This document shows, in pieces, positions 8,681-16,361 of a stretch of DNA of 64,000 nt. The first letter of the stretch is position 1; every line of letters starts with the position of its first letter. This DNA is from DASVWZ01 sp963708575 (GTDB lineage: Bacteria > Acidobacteriota > Terriglobia > Terriglobales > Acidobacteriaceae). The stretch lies in the NCBI GenBank assembly GCA_963708575.1, contig CAVPTB010000007.1:2542001-2606000 (forward strand), read 5' to 3'. A program made the position numbers and the translations under genes. Under the pieces are notes generated by a model that saw only the letters and a list, made by a program, of their open reading frames with translations, did no database searches and was not told where the DNA came from.

Positions 8681-9865
8681 ATGAGCGCTTCGCAATCTCC
8701 ATCCTCGCCCAATCCTTCGAGCGCCCGCCCTCGCCATCAAGTTTTTATCGAGCTCGATAAATTCTGGCAGCGCGTCACCGAAGGATTGGAGATCAGCCAA
8801 CTGTGGAAGCAGTTCCGCGCTGATGCCAAGTCCAGCTATCGCCTATATCAGAAGGATTTCGACGCGCGGGTTCCGGAAGGGACGCGGAGGCACAATTTCC
8901 TTTACACCGCCCAGGAGTTCGCCTGGGCTTTGCTGGAAAAGCTCACGCCGGCACGCCGCGTTTTGCTGTTGGCGGGCATGCTGATGTTGCTTTTTCCGGA
9001 GGCCAACTTCAGCTATTCCTCCAAGTCTGGCGGTGTTCAGGCAGTTGAACTTGACTTCCACTTTTTCGGCGGCCTGTTACTTCTGGTGTTGTTGCTGCTC
9101 GAGGTGGCCGACCGCGTCGTGATGAAGCGCGATCTCGAGATTGCGCGAGACATCCAGCGCTGGCTGCTGCCGGCAACACCGCCAGCCGTTCCCGGACTGG
9201 CTATCGCTTTCGCCACTCGTCCGGCCAATACCGTAGCCGGGGATTATTACGACGTGTTTGCACGCGCGGGAAGTAGTGCTGCCGAATCCTCTTATTTGCT
9301 AACGGTCGCCGACGTTGCCGGTAAGAGCATCCCGGCCGCGCTGCTCATGGCGACCTTTCAAGCCAGCCTGAAGACGCTTTCGGAGACGCCGTGCTCGTTG
9401 AAGGATCTGGTCGCGGGCATGAATCGCTATGCCTGCACGAATAGTCAAAGCGGGCTGCGCTTCACTACGGCCTTCATCGGAGAATTCGATCCCGCAAGCC
9501 GCAATGTGAGATACATCAATGCGGGCCACAACCAGCCAGTTCTTTTGCGCAAAACAGGCACCATCGAACGGCTTTCTGTGGGAGGCCTACCTCTGGGAAT
9601 TCTCACTGACGCGGTCTACGAGTCGGACGTGATCACTCTTGATCCCGGCGACTGGTTGGTGATCTTTACCGATGGCTTGGTCGAGGCTGTGAACTCGCAA
9701 GACGAGGAATACGGTGAATACAGAATGATGTCCGTTCTGAGCGGTGCCCTTCACACTACGCCCGATGAGCTCTTGCGACGACTGATGACGGATCTCGACG
9801 CCTTTGTCGGTCCCACCGCTCAACACGATGACGTTACCTGCCTGCTGCTGAAGGCGGGCGAGTAG
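8681..9865 (+). CDS. RsbU/SpoIIE-type serine phosphatase, membrane anchored
   Basis: This 394-aa protein shares its phosphatase domain type with the preceding gene. Residues 1-85 are soluble, two hydrophobic segments lie at about 85-145, and a PP2C domain covers about 170-392. Metal-binding motifs are AGDYYDV, VADVAGKS and FTDGLVEAVNS. A linker of the form EIARDIQRWLLP precedes the catalytic domain, as in RsbU proteins. There is no GAF or PDZ domain, so it probably receives a different signal. It follows the longer phosphatase by about 100 nt in the same direction, so the two may be co-expressed. Likely targets are STAS-domain antagonists encoded elsewhere. Confidence 0.85.
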   Translation: MSASQSPSSPNPSSARPRHQVFIELDKFWQRVTEGLEISQLWKQFRADAKSSYRLYQKDFDARVPEGTRRHNFLYTAQEFAWALLEKLTPARRVLLLAGMLMLLFPEANFSYSSKSGGVQAVELDFHFFGGLLLLVLLLLEVADRVVMKRDLEIARDIQRWLLPATPPAVPGLAIAFATRPANTVAGDYYDVFARAGSSAAESSYLLTVADVAGKSIPAALLMATFQASLKTLSETPCSLKDLVAGMNRYACTNSQSGLRFTTAFIGEFDPASRNVRYINAGHNQPVLLRKTGTIERLSVGGLPLGILTDAVYESDVITLDPGDWLVIFTDGLVEAVNSQDEEYGEYRMMSVLSGALHTTPDELLRRLMTDLDAFVGPTAQHDDVTCLLLKAGE

Positions 9866-9921
9866 CGCGAACAGCTTGTCTCTGCGGTGTTCTTCGGTGT
9901 CCGCTGCAGTTCGCGATTTGT

Positions 9922-11010
9922 TTACTTCTCTGCGCCTCCCATCACTTCTTCGTACATGCGATGGAATGCGTGGACACCACCCTCTTGCTTCACGCTATAT
10001 CGTCCGCGGTCGTAGCTACGGGAATGAAGATTTTTCTGGACGGTCTCGCAGATTTTCCCATCCTCGATCTGAATCTCGTCGCTGAAATCGACCGATGCTC
10101 TGGCCGTCGAAATGTCGTTACCTTGCTCCGGCAGATACCACTCAAAGATCGCTACGGTGCGCTCAGGTTCGAGCGGAAGAACTATGTTGAGTGAGACATT
10201 GTCGGGGTAACAATTCAGCATCCAGTTGGGAAAAATCCAGAAGTAGTCCGTAGTCAGATCCTCCCGTGTGTCCTGATACCGGCGTGGAGTAGCGTCGCCC
10301 GACTGCGCCCCACGTATCGGGCTGTACTGGCGCACGTAGCGCGCGTGCGGCTCGACCGTGTATGCGTTGTAGTCGAGCTCGCGATTCAATCCCGGATGGA
10401 CGCTCGGCAGGTGATAGCCTTCCAGATAATTGTCGACATAGGTCTTCCAATTGCACTTCATGTCGTAGGTACGGCGCTCGAATAGCTTCATGCTCGAGAA
10501 CCTGAACCGCCCGGCCTGCCCCGGCAGCTCTCCCAAGCTAGTTACTAACGGGGAAGCCTGGGGATCCAGGTTCACAAAAATCAGATTGAACCATTCCTCG
10601 GCCCGCACCGGCCGCAAGGCAAAGTCTTCGGGACGAAAGTCGTGGACCCCTTCGAATTCAGGAGCGCTGATCAGCTTGCCTTCGAGATCGTAGGTCCAAC
10701 CGTGATAACCGCAGCGAAACAGCTTGCGTGAGCCGCAACCTTCCGCCGGGGGCCCAGCCCGATGCCGGCAGACGTTGTAGAAGCCGTGCAGCTCACCGTG
10801 AGCATCGCGGACCAGGAGAAGAGGCTCCCCTTGCAATTCCGTAGTAAAGAAATCGCCTGGGTTCTTGAGCTGATCTGTGTGCCCGACCACCTGCCAGCTG
10901 CGGGCAAAAATCTCTTGCTTTTCGCGGGCAAAGATCGACGAGTCGAAATAGTAGGACGCGGGAAGGGTCCAGGCTCGCGAGATATCGGACTGGATCAGCG
11001 TGTGAGTCAT
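9922..11010 (-). CDS. Rieske-type ring-hydroxylating oxygenase alpha subunit
   Basis: This is a non-heme iron oxygenase of about 362 aa. The Rieske [2Fe-2S] ligands are C81-x-H83 and C100-x2-H103 (CRHRAGPPAEG, CGYHG), counted from the chosen start. The mononuclear iron site is seen in NYLEGYHLPSVH, with Asp/Glu and two His in the usual spacing. The layout resembles choline- and carnitine-type monooxygenases more than aromatic dioxygenases. The substrate is unknown; no beta subunit or reductase lies beside it, so electrons must come from elsewhere. The frame extends 24 codons upstream, but MTHTLIQSD at 11010 starts where family similarity begins; no strong ribosome-binding site is seen for any candidate start. 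It runs opposite to its neighbours. Confidence 0.85.
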   Translation of the reverse strand: MTHTLIQSDISRAWTLPASYYFDSSIFAREKQEIFARSWQVVGHTDQLKNPGDFFTTELQGEPLLLVRDAHGELHGFYNVCRHRAGPPAEGCGSRKLFRCGYHGWTYDLEGKLISAPEFEGVHDFRPEDFALRPVRAEEWFNLIFVNLDPQASPLVTSLGELPGQAGRFRFSSMKLFERRTYDMKCNWKTYVDNYLEGYHLPSVHPGLNRELDYNAYTVEPHARYVRQYSPIRGAQSGDATPRRYQDTREDLTTDYFWIFPNWMLNCYPDNVSLNIVLPLEPERTVAIFEWYLPEQGNDISTARASVDFSDEIQIEDGKICETVQKNLHSRSYDRGRYSVKQEGGVHAFHRMYEEVMGGAEK

Positions 11011-11054
11011 AGGAAGCGCCGCCATTCTATAAGGAGAAGCGATCCTGAGCAAAA

Positions 11055-11120
11055 GTGTCACCAGTCTGACAAAAACTGTCACAAAACGAGACGATCACTG
11101 GTCTGATTGCGACATTTGTC
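11055..11120 (+). promoter_or_regulatory. (C/T)TGTC boxes upstream of pilin 1 (PilR-like sites)
   Basis: CTGTC at 11076-11080 and TTGTC at 11116-11120, with related GTGTC at 11055-11059, lie about 110-170 bp before the predicted sigma54 start. PilR of Pseudomonas binds repeated (C/T)TGTC boxes at similar distances. The assignment is by analogy. Confidence 0.4.
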
Positions 11121-11201
11121 GGAGAGCTCGCTCAAAACCGGTTCGTCTGGAAACACTCAGTTTATTAATCTTTTAGCTATTTATGTTGCAAATCAGCACA
11201 G

Positions 11202-11217
11202 TGGCGCTGGGATTGCA
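11202..11217 (+). promoter_or_regulatory. Sigma54 promoter of pilin 1
   Basis: TGGCGCT-N4-TTGCA has GG at 11203-11204 and GC at 11215-11216 with exactly 10 nt between them, as required for RpoN. The predicted transcription start near 11228 leaves a 36-nt leader before the pilin ATG. Confidence 0.65.
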
Positions 11218-11263
11218 ACCTACCGAGAGAACAATCACCCTGAACAGGAGAATTTTGAGTCAC

Positions 11264-11788
11264 ATGCGGAGACAAAGGGGCTTTTCACTCATTGAATTGT
11301 TAATCGTGGTCGCAATCATCCTTATCATTGCCGCCATCGCGATTCCAAACCTGTTGCGGGCCCGTATCGCTGCCAACGAGGCTTCCTCCGTGGCTTCCAT
11401 ACGGACCTTGAACACGGCACAAGCGACTTATCAATCGACTTTTCCGACGGTAGGCTTCGCAGGTACGATTGCTGCGATGGGGCCGAGCGCCGCTACCGGT
11501 TGCGCAGCGGGCGGCCCGACGTCGGCAAATGCCTGCCTGATCGACTGGGTGCTCGCCAACGCGACCACAGCCGCCAATGCAAAGAGCGGATTCTACTTCG
11601 GGATCGCGGTGGTTGCGGCCGGCGGTCTGAATACCTCGTATACGATGGGCGGCTCGGCGGCCACATTCAATACCACGGGCGTCCGCGGCTTCTGTACCCG
11701 GGAAGATGGCGTGATCCATTTCAACGCCAGCTGGAACAATGCGCCACAAACCACGCCTGCGACGTGCTCAGGCTGGACCGCACTGTAG
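11264..11788 (+). CDS. pilA: Type IV pilin major subunit (first copy)
   Basis: This is a 174-aa prepilin with a 6-residue basic leader (MRRQRG) cut by prepilin peptidase before the methylated Phe, then FSLIELLIVVAIILIIAAIA with Glu5, the hydrophobic assembly helix. The globular domain has four cysteines, probably two disulfides. The ATG at 11264 lies 13 nt after AGGAG (11246-11250); an in-frame TTG at 11255 is only 4 nt after it, so the start is not settled. The product differs from the second pilin by about 18 residues. It is preceded by a sigma54 promoter and followed by its own terminator, so it is a monocistronic unit. Confidence 0.93.
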   Translation: MRRQRGFSLIELLIVVAIILIIAAIAIPNLLRARIAANEASSVASIRTLNTAQATYQSTFPTVGFAGTIAAMGPSAATGCAAGGPTSANACLIDWVLANATTAANAKSGFYFGIAVVAAGGLNTSYTMGGSAATFNTTGVRGFCTREDGVIHFNASWNNAPQTTPATCSGWTAL

Positions 11789-11829
11789 AGCTAACGAGCC
11801 CCAGAGCCCCCGCCAGGGTAAGAGAACAG

Positions 11830-11859
11830 GGAGCAGCGGATTTATCCGCTGCTCCTTTT
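11830..11859 (+). terminator. Terminator of pilin 1
   Basis: An 11-bp perfect stem (GGAGCAGCGGA/TCCGCTGCTCC) with a TTTA loop is followed by TTTT. The same stem occurs after pilin 2, showing that gene and terminator were duplicated together. Confidence 0.9.
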
Positions 11860-11903
11860 GATTTTGGTGATGAATTTCAATCCATTAAATGGCTCTAAAT
11901 ACC

Positions 11904-11955
11904 CTGTCTCACGCCCGTTCCGAAATGACACAACTTGTCATTTTGTCGACAAAAT
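11904..11955 (+). promoter_or_regulatory. TGTC boxes and palindrome upstream of pilin 2
   Basis: This part of the 371-nt gap between pilins 1 and 2 contains CTGTC (11904-11908) and TTGTC (11935-11939 and 11943-11947). The last box lies in a perfect 16-nt palindrome, ATTTTGTCGACAAAAT, at 11940-11955; TGACA-N5-TGTCA at 11926-11940 abuts it. These lie about 150-200 bp before the predicted sigma54 start, a plausible enhancer position. Confidence 0.4.
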
Positions 11956-12078
11956 CTGATAGGGAGCGCGTTCTTTGTAAGGGGTATGCTATAGGTCTAC
12001 GGTTACCAAAGGGTGTCGAGACGTTGAAAATAAACCGGGTGCGTCGTCTGGTGACAGACCGTTGGTAACTTCATATTC

Positions 12079-12093
12079 TGGCCTCTGAAATGC
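12079..12093 (+). promoter_or_regulatory. Sigma54 promoter of pilin 2
   Basis: CTGGCCTCTGAAATGC has GG at 12080-12081 and GC at 12092-12093, exactly 10 nt apart. The predicted start near 12105 gives a leader of about 55 nt. The -12 half (ATGC) is weaker than in the other two pilin promoters. Confidence 0.55.
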
Positions 12094-12159
12094 GAACATA
12101 CTTGGCAATTGGGTCTACTGAGACCAAACCTGATAACGGAGAAGGAAGGTACAAACGAG

Positions 12160-12687
12160 ATGCGGAAACAGAAGGGTTTTTCACTGATCGAGTTGTTGAT
12201 CGTGGTTGCGATCATTCTTATCATCGCTGCCATCGCCATTCCGAACTTGCTGCGTGCACGTATCGCGGCTAACGAGTCGTCCTCAGTTGCTTCGCTGCGT
12301 ACTTTGAACACAGCGCAGGTGACTTATCAATCGACATTCCCGACGGTTGGCTATGCGGCCACCATCGCAGCCCTGGGGCCGAGCGCGGCTACTGGTTGCG
12401 TCGCTGGCGGTCCTACCTCGGCTAACGCTTGCTTGATTGATTGGGTTCTTTCGAACGCGACCACAGCAGCTAATTCGAAGAGCGGCTATTATTTCGGTAT
12501 CGCTGTCGTGGCCAACAACGGTCTGAACACTGCCTACACGATGGGCAACGCTGCGGCGACGTTCAACACCACCGGCGTACGCGGCTTCTGCTCCAACGAA
12601 GATGGCGTAATCCACTTCAACGCGAGCTGGAACAACGCTCCTCAGACCACGCCGGCAACTTGCTACGGCTGGACGGCTCTGCAGTAA
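12160..12687 (+). CDS. pilA: Type IV pilin major subunit (second copy)
   Basis: This is a 175-aa prepilin with leader MRKQKG, cleavage before Phe and Glu5 in FSLIELLIVV. The hydrophobic helix is identical to that of the first copy, and the same four cysteines occur in the globular domain (GCVAGG, NACLID, GFCSNED, ATCYGW). The ATG at 12160 follows the long purine run GGAGAAGGAAGG (12138-12149) by 10 nt, the best ribosome-binding site of the three pilins. About 18 substitutions separate it from copy one, mostly conservative, with changes clustered around residues 110-150 where surface loops are expected. It has its own sigma54 promoter and terminator. Confidence 0.94.
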   Translation: MRKQKGFSLIELLIVVAIILIIAAIAIPNLLRARIAANESSSVASLRTLNTAQVTYQSTFPTVGYAATIAALGPSAATGCVAGGPTSANACLIDWVLSNATTAANSKSGYYFGIAVVANNGLNTAYTMGNAAATFNTTGVRGFCSNEDGVIHFNASWNNAPQTTPATCYGWTALQ

Positions 12688-12725
12688 CTTGATTTGGCGA
12701 AGTACCTGGGGGAGGGTACAAGCCA

Positions 12726-12763
12726 GGGAGCAGCGGAGCAATCCGCTGCTCCCTTAGTTTTTT
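12726..12763 (+). terminator. Terminator of pilin 2
   Basis: A 12-bp perfect stem (GGGAGCAGCGGA/TCCGCTGCTCCC) with a GCAA loop is followed by TTAG and six T. It shares its stem with the pilin 1 terminator. Confidence 0.92.
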
Positions 12764-12793
12764 GTCATTGAGCTTTAAGTCTTCCCTCTCAAC

Positions 12794-12810
12794 TTGGTCA
12801 TGAACTTGCA
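12794..12810 (+). promoter_or_regulatory. Sigma54 promoter at pilin 3
   Basis: TTGGTCATGAACTTGCA has GG at 12796-12797 and GC at 12808-12809, and matches TTGG-N8-TTGCA very well. The expected transcription start near 12821 is almost on the ATG at 12823, which would make the mRNA nearly leaderless. Confidence 0.6.
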
Positions 12811-12822
12811 ACAAAAACGCTC

Positions 12823-13362
12823 ATGATTGCCAAAGTGACAATTCGGGGCAGTCGGATCAGAACCAGGGGTGCGGGATTCTCCCTCATCGAACTCCTGATC
12901 GTAGTGGCGATTATCCTGATCATCGCCGCCATCGCCATCCCTAACCTGCTGCGAGCCCGAATCGCGGCCAACGAGGCTTCAGCGGTCAACTCGGTTCGAA
13001 AGATCGCCACTGCCGAGGTTGCATACAACGCTTCTTTCCCGACTGTTGGCTACGCGCCGGACTTGGTGAGTTTGGGGGGCGGTTCGCCTTGCAACCCCAG
13101 TTCAACCACAGCCTGCATCCTGGATAACGTAGTGTCCGGGGGCTCCAAGAGCGGGTACCAGCTTTTTGCGGCCGGCTTCTCGACGGCCGGAGGGGCGAAC
13201 ACATCTTTTGTGGCTAGTTCCGCACCCCTCACATTCGACGTGACAGGCGTCCGCGACTTCTGCATCGTCACCGACGGGGTCCTACGAATCAATCCTGGGG
13301 CCTCTGGTGCAGTGCCTGCTCCTGACGTCGCCACCTGCACCGGGTACGCTACAGCTCAATAA
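12823..13362 (+). CDS. Type IV pilin-like protein (third, divergent)
   Basis: This is a 179-aa prepilin with a long basic leader of 18 residues ending GAG before FSLIELLIVV, and the same assembly helix and Glu5. The globular domain diverges from copies one and two but keeps four cysteines at matching positions (SPCNP, TACIL, RDFCI, ATCTG). No ribosome-binding site precedes ATG 12823, and a sigma54 promoter predicts a transcript starting around 12821. GTG at 12835 is an in-frame alternative giving a 14-residue leader. It could be a minor pilin or an alternative major pilin. The downstream ABC operon follows after about 135 nt. Confidence 0.88.
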   Translation: MIAKVTIRGSRIRTRGAGFSLIELLIVVAIILIIAAIAIPNLLRARIAANEASAVNSVRKIATAEVAYNASFPTVGYAPDLVSLGGGSPCNPSSTTACILDNVVSGGSKSGYQLFAAGFSTAGGANTSFVASSAPLTFDVTGVRDFCIVTDGVLRINPGASGAVPAPDVATCTGYATAQ

Positions 13363-13387
13363 CCAGCGGTCAGCCACCCCATTCCAT

Positions 13388-13410
13388 CTTTACTTCAGTA
13401 ATCAGTAAAG
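13388..13410. terminator. Hairpin after pilin 3
   Basis: A 7-bp stem (CTTTACT/AGTAAAG) with a 9-nt loop lies 25 nt after the pilin stop. There is no T tract. A TATAAT at 13446-13451, without a recognisable -35, may be the -10 of the ABC operon that follows. Confidence 0.35.
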
Positions 13411-13496
13411 GCTTGCGCACCCACGAGCTAACGTCGTCTGTTGCATATAATTTAAGTATCCAGATAGAAAGAGAGTACATTTCAGCTTCTCCCATC

Positions 13497-14438
13497 ATGA
13501 CGGCGATTGAGATTCGTGGCCTGGAAAAAACCTACGCCGCCGGTTTCTGGCGAAAGCAGAAGAAGTGTGCCCTGAAGCCTCTGAGTCTTAACGTGGAAGA
13601 AGGGGAGATCCTGGGCTTCCTTGGACCGAATGGCGCCGGCAAAACTACGACCCTGAAACTCCTGATGGGTCTGGTCTTCCCTACTGGCGGTTCGGCAAAA
13701 ATCATGGGGCATGACATCGGCGATCCAAGGATTAGAAGCCAGATCGGTTTTCTTCCGGAACAGCCTTATTTCTATGATTACTTAACTGCCCGCGAACTGC
13801 TGGAGTACTTCGCTCAGCTCTCCGGCGTCGACGCGAAGGACCGCAGCCGCAAGGTTGATCGCGTGCTTGACCGGGTTGGTTTACAGAATGCGAGTTCGAC
13901 GCAACTTCGAAAATTCTCCAAGGGAATGCTGCAACGGGTGGGCATTGCGCAAGCCGTTCTCCATGAGCCGAAAATTCTCTTCTTCGATGAACCCATGTCC
14001 GGTCTCGATCCACTTGGACGCCGTGAAGTACGGGACCTGATGGAGCAGTTGAAAAACGAAGGCAAGACGATCTTCTTCTCTACTCACATTTTGCCGGATG
14101 CAGAATCGCTCTGCGACCGCGTAGCGATTATTCATCAGGGTGAACTGAAAGGCGTCGGGGCGTTGGCCGATTTGACTGCAACGGTTCAGGGCAAAGTCGA
14201 AATCATCTGGAGCGGCGCCGATGTCCCAGCCGCCATCAAGTCGATTGTCACCGATCTGCATGTGGGCAAAGATTCAGTTCGTGCCGTCGCTCCCGAGTCT
14301 TCGGAAGATGCTGTCATCGACGCACTGCGCCGCGACCGTTTGCATATCATTTCCGTCACCCCCGTGCGGACGTCACTCGAAGAATATTACTTGCAGAATT
14401 TGAAACCCTCGCAAGCAGCGGCGGGAGGGAAACCGTGA
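13497..14438 (+). CDS. ABC transporter ATP-binding protein (PilH-like context)
   Basis: This is a 313-aa ABC ATPase. Walker A GPNGAGKTT is at about residues 44-52, the Q-loop at GFLPEQPYFYDY, the signature FSKGMLQRVGIAQA, Walker B ILFFDEPMSGLDP, and the H-loop at FFSTHIL. A C-terminal regulatory region of about 80 residues follows, as in DrrA/NatA exporters. The frame opens upstream, but ATG 13497 fits the family N-terminus (MTAIEIRGLEKTY). It overlaps the permease by 4 nt. In Myxococcus, pilG, pilH and pilI encode an ABC system beside pilA and needed for pili; the position here right after the pilins suggests a similar role, which is an inference. Confidence 0.88.
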   Translation: MTAIEIRGLEKTYAAGFWRKQKKCALKPLSLNVEEGEILGFLGPNGAGKTTTLKLLMGLVFPTGGSAKIMGHDIGDPRIRSQIGFLPEQPYFYDYLTARELLEYFAQLSGVDAKDRSRKVDRVLDRVGLQNASSTQLRKFSKGMLQRVGIAQAVLHEPKILFFDEPMSGLDPLGRREVRDLMEQLKNEGKTIFFSTHILPDAESLCDRVAIIHQGELKGVGALADLTATVQGKVEIIWSGADVPAAIKSIVTDLHVGKDSVRAVAPESSEDAVIDALRRDRLHIISVTPVRTSLEEYYLQNLKPSQAAAGGKP

Positions 14439-15211
14439 ACCCTCGGGTAGGATTCATCGCCCAGAACACATTTCGCGAGGCGGTGCGCGACCGCGTTCTC
14501 TACAATCTGATTGCGTTCGCTCTGCTGATGTCGGGAGCGGCCATCCTGGTCGGGCAGATTTCCGTCGGCATTGAGCGGTTGGTAGTGGTCAATCTGGGCC
14601 TCTCAGCCGTCTCGCTGTTTGGCGTCGTCATCGCAATTTTCATCGGCATTGGACTCGTCGCCAAGGAGATCGAGAAGAAAACGCTGTATACGGTACTCTC
14701 GCGTCCGGTTCGGCGTTGGGAATTCATCGTTGGGAAGTTCTTCGGACTGGCCGGAACGCTGGCGGTCAATACTTTTTTCATGGCTATTGGGGTTTTCGCT
14801 TCTCTGCTCTATGTTTCACATCACTTTCAAGCTGCCGACGGCTGGATCATGGTCGCTCTTTATTTCATCGTTCTGCAGTTCGTGATCATTACTGCGATCG
14901 CGCTATTTTTCTCGACGTTCTCCACTCCTTTAATGTCGGCCGTTTTTGCTTTCGCGATTTTTGTCATCGGCAGTTTCGCTGAGGACCTTCGCGGCTTCGC
15001 TGCTATGAGCCAGGGCGGATTGAAGTGGCTCGCCATGTCCGTTGCATACCTTGCGCCCAATCTCTCGGCACTCAACATCATCAGTTCGGTCGCCCACAGC
15101 CAACCCGTGAGCCCGCAATTAATCCTCTGGAACACGCTGTACTCCCTTTTGTACGCCGCGATGGTATTGAGCGGAGCGGTGCTGATCTTCGAGCGCCGGG
15201 ACCTGAAATGA
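14435..15211 (+). CDS. ABC-2 type transporter permease (PilI-like context)
   Basis: This is a 258-aa membrane protein with six hydrophobic segments, pairing with the upstream ATPase. The GTG start at 14435 overlaps the ATPase stop (GTGA), showing translational coupling. The short cytoplasmic motif KEIEKKTLYTVLSRPVRRWE after helix 2 is the coupling-helix feature seen in ABC-2 permeases of the ABC-exporter type. The substrate is unknown. It in turn overlaps the next gene by ATGA, so the three genes form one tight operon. Confidence 0.85.
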   Translation: MNPRVGFIAQNTFREAVRDRVLYNLIAFALLMSGAAILVGQISVGIERLVVVNLGLSAVSLFGVVIAIFIGIGLVAKEIEKKTLYTVLSRPVRRWEFIVGKFFGLAGTLAVNTFFMAIGVFASLLYVSHHFQAADGWIMVALYFIVLQFVIITAIALFFSTFSTPLMSAVFAFAIFVIGSFAEDLRGFAAMSQGGLKWLAMSVAYLAPNLSALNIISSVAHSQPVSPQLILWNTLYSLLYAAMVLSGAVLIFERRDLK

Positions 15212-16137
15212 GTTCTTCATCTCGTACCCGGACGATTGCAGGACTGGTTCTACTGGTTTGCCTCGCGGCTTCAGCATTGACCTTGCATCATCTCGACCGG
15301 ATTCGAAATCATGCGACTCTGGAAGAAGTCCTTTTCATCACTTCGCCTAAGGCGCTGAAGCATCTCAGCCTTGGCTACGATGGCTTGCTGGCGGACATCT
15401 ATTGGACACGGGCGGTTCAGTACTTCGGGAGCAAGCATTATCAGGGGGCTCTGAAGTATGAGTTGTTGGCTCCGCTGCTCGATATTGCCACCGCCCTCGA
15501 CCCACATCTCGAAGTCGCTTACGAATTCGGAACCAATTTTCTTGCTCCCAATCCGCCCAATGGCGCCGGGATGCCCGAGCGGGCGATTCAATTGGCGGAA
15601 TTCGGAATTCGTCATAATCCGGATAACTGGCACCTCTACTACGATCTTGGTTTCGTCTATTACATGGATCTTCACGATTCTGCTAAGGCAGCAGACGCTT
15701 TCGCGCGAGGCTCCAAGGTTCCCAACGCGCATCCGTGGCTTAAACTCCTGGCCGCCCAGATGGCGGAACACGCCGGGGAGGTTGGTACCGCCCGCTTGAT
15801 GTGGACCACCACTTACCAGACCACTAACGATCGTGATGTTCGCGCGAATGCCGCAGCTCACTTGCGAGCTCTGCAAGTGGATGAAGACGTGGCGGCACTC
15901 GAAAATATAGTGGCGCAGTATCGCGAGAAAACCGGCCATCTGCCATCTGGCTTCTCCGATCTGATTGATGCCGGAGTTATTCGGGGAATTCCCCTGGACC
16001 CGCTGGGAGATCCCTACAAACTCACGCGCGACGGCCATGTTGAATTGCGACAGCCCGACAACTTTCCCTTCATCCAGAAGGGTGCGCCAGCTGGATATGT
16101 TCCGCCAGCAAGTCCCAAGTTTTTGCCGACGGACTAG
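15208..16137 (+). CDS. Membrane-anchored TPR-like protein in the pilin/ABC operon
   Basis: This is a 309-aa protein with an N-terminal TM anchor (residues 10-28, TIAGLVLLVCLAASALTL) and an extracytoplasmic helical-repeat body. Repeats resembling TPRs occur at about 85-230, for example PERAIQLAEFGIRHNPDNWH followed by a DLGFVYYMD helix. The C-terminal 60 residues (GVIRGIPLDPLGDPYKL) look like the family tail often seen on pseudopilin-linked proteins. The start overlaps the permease stop (ATGA). It could scaffold the ABC complex or pilus, analogous to PilG of Myxococcus, but the sequence alone does not prove this. Confidence 0.7.
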   Translation: MSSSSRTRTIAGLVLLVCLAASALTLHHLDRIRNHATLEEVLFITSPKALKHLSLGYDGLLADIYWTRAVQYFGSKHYQGALKYELLAPLLDIATALDPHLEVAYEFGTNFLAPNPPNGAGMPERAIQLAEFGIRHNPDNWHLYYDLGFVYYMDLHDSAKAADAFARGSKVPNAHPWLKLLAAQMAEHAGEVGTARLMWTTTYQTTNDRDVRANAAAHLRALQVDEDVAALENIVAQYREKTGHLPSGFSDLIDAGVIRGIPLDPLGDPYKLTRDGHVELRQPDNFPFIQKGAPAGYVPPASPKFLPTD

Positions 16138-16361
16138 AACTCATTTCATAAAAGTTGCGAACGCAATCATGTTATTGGGCGGACAGTGTGTCCTCAAAAT
16201 CTTCGGGGCAACGGCCGGCGCCGAGCTTCCGGTTGGCCACTATCCAGAGTCAGCTCGTCATTCACTAAGCGGGGTTATCGTTAGTAGTTCCGCAACCGCC
16301 GCTCAGCTGGGGGATCAAGTTCAATTGAATTGACTACGAAGGTGCCCGATATAATGCCTGC

